From Bacteroidales bacterium (GTDB lineage Bacteria > Bacteroidota > Bacteroidia > Bacteroidales > Bacteroidaceae), in the NCBI GenBank assembly GCA_004557285.1, contig SFEK01000027.1, positions 1 to 18,696 on the forward strand: DNA of 18,696 nt, written 5' to 3'. A program made the translations under genes and the position numbers. Under the pieces are notes generated by a model. The model did no database searches, had not been told where the DNA came from, and was given only the letters and a program-made list of their open reading frames with translations. Shown here piece after piece: positions 8,592 to 15,190 of the stretch (the stretch's first letter is position 1; every line of letters starts with the position of its first letter).

Positions 8592-9389
8592 TTATTTCAG
8601 CACATTGACCATCAGCGAGGCGATAGACGTGAGCACACTCACCACAGAGAACCAAATGGTGATGCTCTGACCGATAGAAGAGTTCTTGGCCTGCACGCTG
8701 TTGGGCTCTACATATAGATAGTCGTTCTGTTGCAGATAGTAGTAGGGAGAATTGATGAGGTTGGCATCGTTGAGGTTGATGCGGTGAACAGATTTTTCTC
8801 CCGTGGCATCCTCGCGGATAAGCAACACGTTGTTGCGCTTGCCATAGATGGTCAAGTCGCCGGCACGGGCCAAGGCCTCAATCACACTGATTTTCTCCTG
8901 ATCAACATTATATACACCTGGCGACTTCACCTCACCGGCAATGGTCACCTTGAAACTGGCCATCTTCACGGTAACGATAGGTCTTTCGGTTTCAGACATA
9001 TAAGGTTTGATTTGGTCGCGGATATACATTTCACACTCGCGTTTGGTCATGCCGCCCACTTTCAGCTCGCCCACCACGGGATAGTTGATGTAGCCGTTGT
9101 TGTCCACCAGATAGGTCTGCAACGAACCGGCACTAGTACTAAGCGTTCCTGTTGAATTGAGTGTATTGGACACTGAGAGGTTGAAAGGCATGGCAGCCTT
9201 GGGATCGGTGGTGCTTACGGTGATGGTAAGCAAGTCTTTTGGCATAATTTTTGCGTCGAACAAGCCTTTTGATGACTCATAGGTGATTGAGTCAGCATTC
9301 TGGAAATAGGCTATTTGTTTACTGCTTCCACAACTGCCCATCATAAGGCAAAGTGCGGCAAAGAAGATAAAACCTAATATTTTTTTCAT
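8592..9389 (-). CDS. Wza-type polysaccharide export lipoprotein
   Basis: The predicted role is an outer-membrane or periplasmic component that helps export a capsular or exopolysaccharide. The 265 residues begin with a lipoprotein signal: MKK, a hydrophobic stretch, then MMGSC with Cys20 as the likely lipidated residue. A polysaccharide-export domain follows at about 43-150 (start of mature core DAKIMPKDLLTITVS; NGYINYPVVGELKVGGMT). An SLBB-type domain follows at about 150-235 (VTIAGEVKSPGVYNV, then NDYLYVEP). Residues 240-262 form one C-terminal hydrophobic helix (ITIWFSVVSVLTSIASLMV). The gene has its own promoter and heads the glmS-purF-carA-carB run. No Wzc-type kinase, flippase, polymerase or glycosyltransferase accompanies it here, which is unusual for this family. 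The family assignment is firm; the substrate is unknown. Confidence 0.9.
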   Translation of the reverse strand: MKKILGFIFFAALCLMMGSCGSSKQIAYFQNADSITYESSKGLFDAKIMPKDLLTITVSTTDPKAAMPFNLSVSNTLNSTGTLSTSAGSLQTYLVDNNGYINYPVVGELKVGGMTKRECEMYIRDQIKPYMSETERPIVTVKMASFKVTIAGEVKSPGVYNVDQEKISVIEALARAGDLTIYGKRNNVLLIREDATGEKSVHRINLNDANLINSPYYYLQQNDYLYVEPNSVQAKNSSIGQSITIWFSVVSVLTSIASLMVNVLK

Positions 9390-9423
9390 AACTTGATAAT
9401 GGATAATATCATAAAAATCTTTG

Positions 9424-9455
9424 CAAAAATACGTTTAATTTTTGATATTGGCAAA
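9424..9455 (-). promoter_or_regulatory. promoter of the wza-type gene and glmS
   Basis: Read on the minus strand: TTTG (9455-9452), a 20-nt spacer, then TATTTTTG followed by C (9431-9424). This is a full match to the Bacteroidetes sigma consensus TTTG-N19-21-TAnnTTTG. Transcription should start a few bases after 9424, giving a leader of about 30 nt before the lipoprotein start at 9389. The region just upstream is the uxaC terminator, so the unit is insulated. Confidence 0.8.
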
Positions 9456-9474
9456 TATTTCATATACTAAATGA

Positions 9475-9515
9475 AGAAAAACCTCTTCTACAATGAAAAT
9501 GTATTGCAGAAGAGG
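9475..9515 (-). terminator. intrinsic terminator of uxaC
   Basis: A 13-bp stem (9482-9494 with 9503-9515) has an 8-nt loop and is followed in the minus direction by TTTTT, then CTTC. One pair is G-U on the minus transcript but would be an A-C mismatch on the plus transcript. This shows it works in the minus direction. It starts 19 bp after the uxaC stop. Confidence 0.88.
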
Positions 9516-9534
9516 CTCCTTTTGGCATTATGCC

Positions 9535-10938
9535 TTAAAACTTGAAGTAGTTCTTGGCATTGTAGTAGCTGATGTCTTCCACCATGCGGTAGAGGCTTTC
9601 TTTGTCATCGGGAAGCAGTCCCTTCTCCACATCGTTGCCCAACAGATTGCAGAGCAGTCGGCGGAAATATTCATGACGGGGGTACGACAGGAACGAGCGA
9701 CTGTCGGTCAGCATACCCACGAAGCGACTCAGCAATCCGAGTACCGAGAGGGCATTCATCTGGCGGGTCATGCCATCGAGCTGATCGTTGAACCACCAAC
9801 CGCTACCAAACTGAATCTTGCCGGGGCATGAGCCATCCTGGAAGTTGCCCAGCATAGTGGCAATCACCTCGTTGGCACAAGGATTCAGTGTATATAATAT
9901 GGTACGTGTGAGCTTGCCCTCGGCATTCAGATGGTCAAGGAAATGGCTCATGGCCTTGGCTGTGGTAAACTCGCCGATGGAGTCGAAACCGGTATCTGGA
10001 CCCAATTTCTTGAACATCAAGCTGTTGTTGTCGCGTATGGCACCATAGTGGAACTGTTGTGTCCAGTCGCTGGCATGGTCCATTTCAGCAAAAATGGTCA
10101 GCATGCAATGCTTGAACTGGCGTATTTCTGCGGTGGTGAGTTCCTGCTCGCGCATAGCCTTGTCGAAGATGCAGGCAATCTGCTCGTCGGTATAAGGCTC
10201 GTCATAGAATTCCTCAATGCCATGGTCAGAAAGGCGGCAACCGTTCTCATGGAAGAAATCGTGGCGTTTCTGCAAGGCATCAATCATATCGGCAAACTTG
10301 GTGATGGTCACTCCTGCTACCTCGCCCAACTGATTCACATAGGCGGCAAAGTTCTTGGTGTTGTCAACAGCCATGGCCTTATCTGGACGCCATGCAGGAA
10401 TCATCTTGATTTCAAATCCGCTCTCGCGTGTCTGCTTGTGGTATCTCAAGTCGTCCACGGGGTCGTCGGTGGTGCAGACACATTCCACATTGTAGCGGCG
10501 CATGAACCCACGGGCGGTATATTCGGGCTGCTGAAGTTTCTCGTTGCATTCGTCAAAGATTTCGCGTGCAGTTTTCGGACTGAGCAACTTGTCGATACCG
10601 AAAGCGGTCTTCAGTTCAAGGTGTGTCCAATGATAAAGCGGATTGCGGAACGTATAGGGCACAGTTTCGGCCCATTTCTCAAACTTCTCCCAATCGGTGG
10701 TGTCTTTGCCAGTGCAATAGCGTTCATCCACGCCGTTGGTGCGCATGGCACGCCATTTATAGTGGTCACCGCCCAGCCACAGCTCGGTGATGCTCTTGAA
10801 CTTGTGGTCGTTAGCCACCATTTCGGGAATCAAGTGACAATGGTAATCAATGATGGGCATTTTGGCCGCATGATTATGAAATAAGTCCTGTGAGGTAGCA
10901 GTTTCAAGCAGGAAGTTTTCATCCATAAATTTTTTCAT
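9535..10938 (-). CDS. uxaC: glucuronate (uronate) isomerase UxaC
   Basis: UxaC interconverts D-glucuronate with D-fructuronate and D-galacturonate with D-tagaturonate, the first cytoplasmic step in using uronic acids from pectin or host glycans. The 467 residues match the family. The amidohydrolase-fold metal motif is IDYHCHL (His33 and His35). WLGGDHYKWRAMR and, near the C-terminus, GMLTDSRSFLSYPRHEYFRRL are family hallmarks. The chosen ATG gives MKKFMDENFLLETATS, the normal UxaC beginning. It stands alone, with a promoter at 10997-11026 and a terminator right behind. No uxaB, uxuA or kdgK is next to it, so the rest of the pathway must lie elsewhere. It diverges from ansA. Confidence 0.97.
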   Translation of the reverse strand: MKKFMDENFLLETATSQDLFHNHAAKMPIIDYHCHLIPEMVANDHKFKSITELWLGGDHYKWRAMRTNGVDERYCTGKDTTDWEKFEKWAETVPYTFRNPLYHWTHLELKTAFGIDKLLSPKTAREIFDECNEKLQQPEYTARGFMRRYNVECVCTTDDPVDDLRYHKQTRESGFEIKMIPAWRPDKAMAVDNTKNFAAYVNQLGEVAGVTITKFADMIDALQKRHDFFHENGCRLSDHGIEEFYDEPYTDEQIACIFDKAMREQELTTAEIRQFKHCMLTIFAEMDHASDWTQQFHYGAIRDNNSLMFKKLGPDTGFDSIGEFTTAKAMSHFLDHLNAEGKLTRTILYTLNPCANEVIATMLGNFQDGSCPGKIQFGSGWWFNDQLDGMTRQMNALSVLGLLSRFVGMLTDSRSFLSYPRHEYFRRLLCNLLGNDVEKGLLPDDKESLYRMVEDISYYNAKNYFKF

Positions 10939-10996
10939 CTTTGCTTTTTCTTTAGAGAGTTAATGATAATTTAGTAGGTTGTATTTTTATTTTATG

Positions 10997-11026
10997 CAAA
11001 TATACAGCATTTTTTTTGATTTCAAA
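10997..11026 (-). promoter_or_regulatory. promoter of uxaC
   Basis: On the minus strand: TTTG (11026-11023), an 18-nt spacer, then TATATTTG followed by C (11004-10997). Transcription would start near 10990 and leave a leader of about 50 nt. The ansA -33 box (11015-11018) lies inside this promoter's spacer, so polymerase could probably not occupy both at once. Confidence 0.75.
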
Positions 11027-11045
11027 TTATTTTAAGCTATATTTG
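11015..11045 (+). promoter_or_regulatory. promoter of ansA
   Basis: TTTG (11015-11018), a 19-nt spacer, then TATATTTG followed by C (11038-11045), a full match to the Bacteroidetes consensus. The start point should be near 11052, so the leader is only about 15 nt. Its -7 box and the uxaC -7 box form the inverted repeat GCAAATATA/TATATTTGC (10996-11004 with 11038-11046). Confidence 0.78.
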
Positions 11046-11066
11046 CACAAATAAATTGATATTACA

Positions 11067-12137
11067 ATGGCTAAACCCGATTATTCAAGCAAAGAAATGA
11101 CCAATTTGAGAACAAACCGCGTGTTGTTGATATACACTGGCGGTACCATTGGGATGGGTAAAAATCCCAACACCGGTGCATTGGAACCACTCGACTTCAA
11201 CCAGCTCATCAGCTGTCTTCCCGAGTTGTCGATGTTGCGCACAAGCATTGAGAGCTATCAGTTCACACACCCCATCGACTCAAGCGACATGTCTCCACGG
11301 TTCTGGTCGCAATTAGTGAGAATCATTGCCGAAAGATATGACCAATATGATGGGTTTGTCATTCTACACGGCACTGACACCATGGCCTACACGGCCTCAG
11401 CCTTGTCGTTCATGCTGGAAAACCTGACCAAGCCCGTCATCCTCACCGGAAGCCAGCTGCCCATCAACCAGGTGCGCACCGATGGCAAGGAAAACCTCAT
11501 CACAAGCATTGAGATTGCCTCTGCCTCGCATGACGACGGCACACCCATCGTGCCTGAAGTGTGCATCTATTTCAGCGGCAGACTGCTCAGAGGCAACAGG
11601 GCCACAAAGACCAATGCCGACGGATTCAATGCCTTCGAGTCGTTCAACTACCCACATTTGGCCGAAGCAGGCATCAACATCAACTACCGCGAGGAATATA
11701 TCCTCAAGCCCGACTTCACCAAACCTATGGTGCCACACACCGCCATCGACTCGAATGTGGTGGTGTTCTCTCTCTACCCCGGATTGCAGGAGAAACTGAT
11801 TCACTATGTTCTGGAGGCACCTGAACTGCGGTCGATCGTGATGAGAAGCTACGGTAGCGGCAATGCGCCGAAAGAACCTTGGCTCATCAAGATGCTCAAA
11901 GAGGCCAGCAGCCGTGGCGTCACCATCGTCAACATCAGCCAATGCCAGGCTGGGTGTGTGGAAATGATGAGATATGACACGGGCTACATGCTCAAGAGCA
12001 CTGGTGTGCTGAGTGGCTATGACAGCACGGTGGAATCAGCCGTCACCAAACTCATGTACCTGCAGGCACGATTCACCGACTACAAGTTGGTAAGGACATA
12101 CATGAACCGCTCTTTGTGCGGTGAGATTTCGATATAA
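11067..12137 (+). CDS. ansA: type I L-asparaginase
   Basis: It hydrolyses L-asparagine to aspartate and ammonia. The 356 residues align well with cytoplasmic E. coli AnsA (338 residues). The nucleophile region is YTGGTIGMG, with Thr27 equivalent to E. coli Thr14. HGTDTMAYTASALSFML carries Thr103 and Asp104, and RGNRATKTNADGF carries Lys181, so the catalytic set is complete. There is no signal peptide, which favours the cytoplasmic, low-affinity type I enzyme over the periplasmic type II. The extra length is mostly an N-terminal extension of about 13 residues. A start at Met11 (11097) is possible, but the ATG at 11067 follows the promoter at a short, natural distance. It has its own promoter, shared in space with uxaC. 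Confidence 0.95.
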   Translation: MAKPDYSSKEMTNLRTNRVLLIYTGGTIGMGKNPNTGALEPLDFNQLISCLPELSMLRTSIESYQFTHPIDSSDMSPRFWSQLVRIIAERYDQYDGFVILHGTDTMAYTASALSFMLENLTKPVILTGSQLPINQVRTDGKENLITSIEIASASHDDGTPIVPEVCIYFSGRLLRGNRATKTNADGFNAFESFNYPHLAEAGININYREEYILKPDFTKPMVPHTAIDSNVVVFSLYPGLQEKLIHYVLEAPELRSIVMRSYGSGNAPKEPWLIKMLKEASSRGVTIVNISQCQAGCVEMMRYDTGYMLKSTGVLSGYDSTVESAVTKLMYLQARFTDYKLVRTYMNRSLCGEISI

Positions 12138-12238
12138 TTACACCTTATATTTTATAATACATGAAAAGCACAGAGGTCGGATAAAAAACACAGCCGTTTG
12201 TAAATATAAAAACATCACATGACCCCGTGCAGGATGTG

Positions 12239-12286
12239 AAAAAAACAACAAAGCCGGGGAGCTGATACCAATCGACTCCCCGACTT
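12239..12286 (-). terminator. minus-strand terminator-like hairpin without a cognate gene
   Basis: A long hairpin spans 12251-12286 with a 4-nt loop (12267-12270). Its core is CGGGGAG/CTCCCCG (12255-12261 with 12276-12282). The outer block is AAG/CTT and the inner block pairs 12264-12266 with 12271-12273. Read as minus-strand RNA, positions 54/83 and 62/75 become U-G pairs, whereas on the plus strand they are C-A mismatches. In the minus direction the stem is followed by a T-rich tail ending in seven T (12245-12239); nothing T-rich follows on the plus strand. Both flanking genes are on the plus strand. The remainder of the 189-bp ansA-truA gap shows nothing else I can name, and no perfect promoter for truA. 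Confidence 0.6.
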
Positions 12287-12326
12287 GATAACATGTAGAA
12301 TGTATTCAGGAACAATAACAACAACT

Positions 12327-13058
12327 ATGCAGAGATATTTCATCTATCTGAAATACGACGGCAGCAACTATCACGGCTGGCAGATGCAGCCAAACGCGCC
12401 ATCAGTTCAGGAAGAATTGCAGAAGGCACTCTCGTTGGTCTTGCGCAATGAAGTGCAGGTAGTCGGTGCAGGGCGGACTGACACCGGCGTGCATGCCCGC
12501 ATGATGACTGCCCACTTTGACAGCGAGTACCCCATCGACGGGGCTCAACTCACCTATCGCTTGAACCGCATACTACCCCGTGACATTGCCGTGGAGCAAA
12601 TCAAAGAAGTTGACGAACAGTTGCACGCCCGCTTCAGCGCCACATCAAGAACATATCATTATTACGTTCATCGCCACAAAGACCCGTTCTGCCGTAACTA
12701 CTCCTGGCAGATGCACTACGACCTTGACTTCGACAAGATGAACCAGGCGGCAGCCCTGCTGTTGCAATATGAAGACTTTGCCGCCTTCTGCAAAAGCAAC
12801 TCCGATGTCAAGACTACATTATGCCATGTCACAGAGGCACGTTGGGTGAACCATGGTGACGGTTCGTGGCATTTTGTCATCACCGCCAACCGTTTTCTGC
12901 GCAACATGGTGAGGGCCGTGGTGGGCACACTGATCGAGGTAGGGCGCGGCAGGGCAAGCGTTGACGACTTTCGCGCCATCATCGAGGGCAAGAGTCGAAC
13001 GATGGCAGGCGACAGCATGCCGGGTCATGCACTGTTTCTAGAACGCATCACTTATTGA
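12327..13058 (+). CDS. truA: tRNA pseudouridine(38-40) synthase TruA
   Basis: TruA converts U38, U39 and U40 of the tRNA anticodon arm to pseudouridine. The product has 243 residues from the ATG at 12327. I chose that start because MQRYFIYLKYDGSNYHGWQ is the usual TruA beginning. An upstream ATG at 12300 and a TTG at 12285 are in frame but add only unconserved residues, and the TTG overlaps the hairpin. The catalytic Asp52 lies in GAGRTDTGVHA. SRTYHYYVHR (middle) and NRFLRNMVRAVVGTLIEVG (near the C-terminus) are further family motifs. The transporter gene follows 54 bp later on the same strand and is probably co-transcribed. Confidence 0.95.
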   Translation: MQRYFIYLKYDGSNYHGWQMQPNAPSVQEELQKALSLVLRNEVQVVGAGRTDTGVHARMMTAHFDSEYPIDGAQLTYRLNRILPRDIAVEQIKEVDEQLHARFSATSRTYHYYVHRHKDPFCRNYSWQMHYDLDFDKMNQAAALLLQYEDFAAFCKSNSDVKTTLCHVTEARWVNHGDGSWHFVITANRFLRNMVRAVVGTLIEVGRGRASVDDFRAIIEGKSRTMAGDSMPGHALFLERITY

Positions 13059-13112
13059 CAGCAAACCAAACTCATTTTCAGGATAATACGATATAACAAG
13101 ATAATATAAATC

Positions 13113-14030
13113 ATGTGGTTAGCATTAGCATTTTTGTCGGCAACCCTATTAGGGTTTTACGACTCGTTCAAGAAGAAGTCGCTTGACGGTAATGCCGTCA
13201 TCCCAGTGTTGTTTCTCAACACATTGTTCTCGTCGCTCATCTTCCTGCCCTTCATCATCGGCTCCGCCATGGGCCACACCCTCGACGGCACCATCTTTCA
13301 TGTGGCAAGCGGTGGATGGAATGAGCACCAATACATCATGTTAAAGAGCCTCATCGTGCTGTCGTCGTGGATATTCGGTTATTTTGGCATGAAACATCTG
13401 CCACTCACCATTGTCGGTCCCATCAATGCCACCAGGCCCGTGATGGTGCTTGTCGGTGCATTCATCGTGTTTGGCGAACGCCTCAACCTCTACCAGTGGA
13501 TAGGTGTGGCACTGGCTGTGGCATCATTCTTCATGCTCAGTCGTAGCGGCAAGAAAGAAGGCATCGACTTCAAGCACGACCGTTGGATTTATTTCATCGT
13601 GCTCTCCGCACTGTTGGGGGCAGTCAGCGGTCTTTACGACAAATACCTCATGGCTCCGACGGCCTGTGGAGGTGTGGGACTGGACCGCATGATGGTGCAA
13701 AGCTGGTACAATATCTACCAGTGCTTCATGATGGGAATCATGCTGCTGGTGCTGTGGTTGCCGAAGAGAAGTCAGACAACTCCTTTACGCTGGCACTGGA
13801 GCATCATCTTCATCAGCGTCTTCCTGAGTGCGGCAGACTTTGTCTATTTCTACGCATTGAGCATTCCCGGTGCCATGATCAGCATCGTGTCGATGGTGCG
13901 TCGTGGAAGCGTCATCGTTTCTTTCCTGTTTGGAGCAATGCTTCTGCACGAAAAAAATCTGAAAAGCAAGTTCATTGATCTTGCCTTGGTGCTGCTCGGT
14001 ATGCTGTTTCTCTATATCGGCTCTCACTGA
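13113..14030 (+). CDS. EamA/DMT-family membrane transporter
   Basis: This is an inner-membrane protein of the drug/metabolite transporter superfamily; the substrate cannot be told from sequence. The 305 residues contain about ten hydrophobic segments in two EamA repeats. Each repeat ends with a typical pattern: VGAFIVFGERLNLYQWIG near residue 110-127, then FGAMLLHEKNLKSKFIDLA near residue 272-290. The N-terminus WLALAFLSATLLGFYDSFKK is a first helix followed by positive charges. There is no signal peptide. It lies 54 bp after truA, and no promoter is evident between them. The 128-bp gap to dapA carries a separate promoter, so the two-gene unit likely ends there, although I see no clear terminator. 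Confidence 0.88.
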   Translation: MWLALAFLSATLLGFYDSFKKKSLDGNAVIPVLFLNTLFSSLIFLPFIIGSAMGHTLDGTIFHVASGGWNEHQYIMLKSLIVLSSWIFGYFGMKHLPLTIVGPINATRPVMVLVGAFIVFGERLNLYQWIGVALAVASFFMLSRSGKKEGIDFKHDRWIYFIVLSALLGAVSGLYDKYLMAPTACGGVGLDRMMVQSWYNIYQCFMMGIMLLVLWLPKRSQTTPLRWHWSIIFISVFLSAADFVYFYALSIPGAMISIVSMVRRGSVIVSFLFGAMLLHEKNLKSKFIDLALVLLGMLFLYIGSH

Positions 14031-14101
14031 CATGACACCCTCCAAGATGACTTCAAACAACAACAAGTATTTGAAATAAACATTAAAACGACAATTTTAA
14101 T

Positions 14102-14132
14102 TTTGCTTTTTAAAGTAAATGTATTAAATTTG
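14102..14132 (+). promoter_or_regulatory. promoter of dapA
   Basis: TTTG (14102-14105), a 19-nt spacer, then TAAATTTG followed by C (14125-14132). This is a full match to the Bacteroidetes consensus. The predicted start is near 14139, giving a leader of about 20 nt. That is too short for a lysine riboswitch. Confidence 0.8.
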
Positions 14133-14158
14133 CAATCAGTTATAAGAATAAAGATTTT

Positions 14159-15043
14159 ATGGCTCAGAATATTTTTAAAGGTTTAGGTATAGCGCTCGTC
14201 ACTCCGTTTACCCAAGAGGGCGAAGTGGATTATACCGCATTATCAAGACTTGTTGACTATCAGTTGGCCAACGGTGCCGATTTTCTTTGTATTCTTGCCA
14301 CAACAGGCGAGACTCCTACGCTAACGGCTGAGGAAAAGGCAAAAATCAAGCAAATGGTCATTGAAAAGGCAGGCGACAAGGTGCCTGTATTGATGGGTTG
14401 TGGAGGTAACAACACCGCCGATGTGGTGCGTGAATTGAAAGAGGCAGACTTTGCCGGCATTGATGGTATTCTGAGCGTCTGCCCTTATTACAACAAACCA
14501 TCACAGGAGGGTTTATACCAACATTTTAAGGCCATAGCAACGGCCAGCCCATTGCCTGTGGTATTATATAATGTGCCAGGCAGGACAGGGGTAAACCTCA
14601 AGGCTGAAACCACAGTGCGTCTGGCCAAAGATTGCCCCAACATCGTAGCCATCAAAGAGGCAAGCGGTAGTCTTGAGCAGGTTGACGAAATCATCAAGAA
14701 CAAGCCCGACAGCTTTGATGTCATCAGCGGCGACGATGCGCTCACTTTCCCCATGATTGCCTGTGGTGCGGCAGGTGTCATATCTGTGATTGGCAACGCT
14801 CTGCCCAAGGAATTTTCACGCATGATACGCTTGGAGATGAAGGGGGAGATTGACGCGGCAAGAAAAATTCACCATCGTTTCACCGACTTGTTCAACCTGC
14901 TCTTTGTCGATGGCAATCCTGCCGGTGTCAAGGCCATGCTCCACGAAATGGGCATGATAGAAAATGTGCTACGTCTGCCCCTTGTGCCCACAAGGCTCAC
15001 CACCATGCAGCGCATCAGCGACTGTCTCAAATTCAGACTTTAA
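14159..15043 (+). CDS. dapA: 4-hydroxy-tetrahydrodipicolinate synthase DapA
   Basis: DapA condenses pyruvate with aspartate-4-semialdehyde, the first committed step to diaminopimelate (peptidoglycan) and lysine. The 294 residues match the family (E. coli 292). Visible active-site residues are Lys166 in IVAIKEASG (Schiff base), Tyr137 in VLYNVPGRTG, Arg142 in the same motif, and Thr48-Thr49 in ATTGETP. Tyr111 in CPYYNKP completes the proton relay. These distinguish it from N-acetylneuraminate lyase relatives. The start ATG leads into the usual FKGLGIALVTPF. It has its own promoter, and a weak hairpin follows the stop. Confidence 0.96.
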   Translation: MAQNIFKGLGIALVTPFTQEGEVDYTALSRLVDYQLANGADFLCILATTGETPTLTAEEKAKIKQMVIEKAGDKVPVLMGCGGNNTADVVRELKEADFAGIDGILSVCPYYNKPSQEGLYQHFKAIATASPLPVVLYNVPGRTGVNLKAETTVRLAKDCPNIVAIKEASGSLEQVDEIIKNKPDSFDVISGDDALTFPMIACGAAGVISVIGNALPKEFSRMIRLEMKGEIDAARKIHHRFTDLFNLLFVDGNPAGVKAMLHEMGMIENVLRLPLVPTRLTTMQRISDCLKFRL

Positions 15044-15061
15044 GCTAAACCGGTCGTTAGC

Positions 15062-15086
15062 GTTGTGATGACAACAGTTTTTATTT
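15062..15086 (+). terminator. weak intrinsic terminator of dapA
   Basis: A 5-bp stem GTTGT/ACAAC (15062-15066 with 15071-15075) with loop GATG is followed by AG, TTTTT and ATTT. The U-tract is good but the stem is short, so termination may be partial. It is 18 bp after the dapA stop, in the convergent gap before the phospholipase gene. Confidence 0.4.
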
Positions 15087-15161
15087 GGGAAAAGACGGCA
15101 AAAAGGAAGCCCGGTCGCATATAATTTTCCAATGACCTATTGAGTGTTAGCACCGCATAGT

Positions 15162-15190
15162 CTGTGCTGGGCTGCATGGCTACAGCACAG
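15162..15190 (-). other. hairpin at the 3' end of the phospholipase D-family gene
   Basis: A perfect 8-bp inverted repeat, CTGTGCTG/CAGCACAG (15162-15169 with 15183-15190), spans the last codons and stop of the phospholipase gene. No T-tract follows in either direction. It could protect the mRNA 3' end or be a poor terminator. An overlapping 5-bp alternative (AGCAC/GTGCT) is also possible. Confidence 0.35.

Noticed and set aside
9931..10884. A 317-codon open frame antisense to uxaC
   Set aside because: uxaC is unmistakable on the minus strand and this frame has no family features.
12285..12326. TTG (12285) and ATG (12300) as upstream starts for truA
   Set aside because: The added residues are not conserved in TruA, the TTG overlaps a hairpin, and the ATG at 12327 gives the standard N-terminus.
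14031..14158. Lysine riboswitch in the dapA leader
   Set aside because: The predicted leader is about 20 nt and the gap has no extended structure.
15050..15118. CCGGTCG occurring twice (15050-15056 and 15112-15118) as a repeat element
   Set aside because: Seven bases in 70 bp is within chance, and there is no further shared flank or symmetry.
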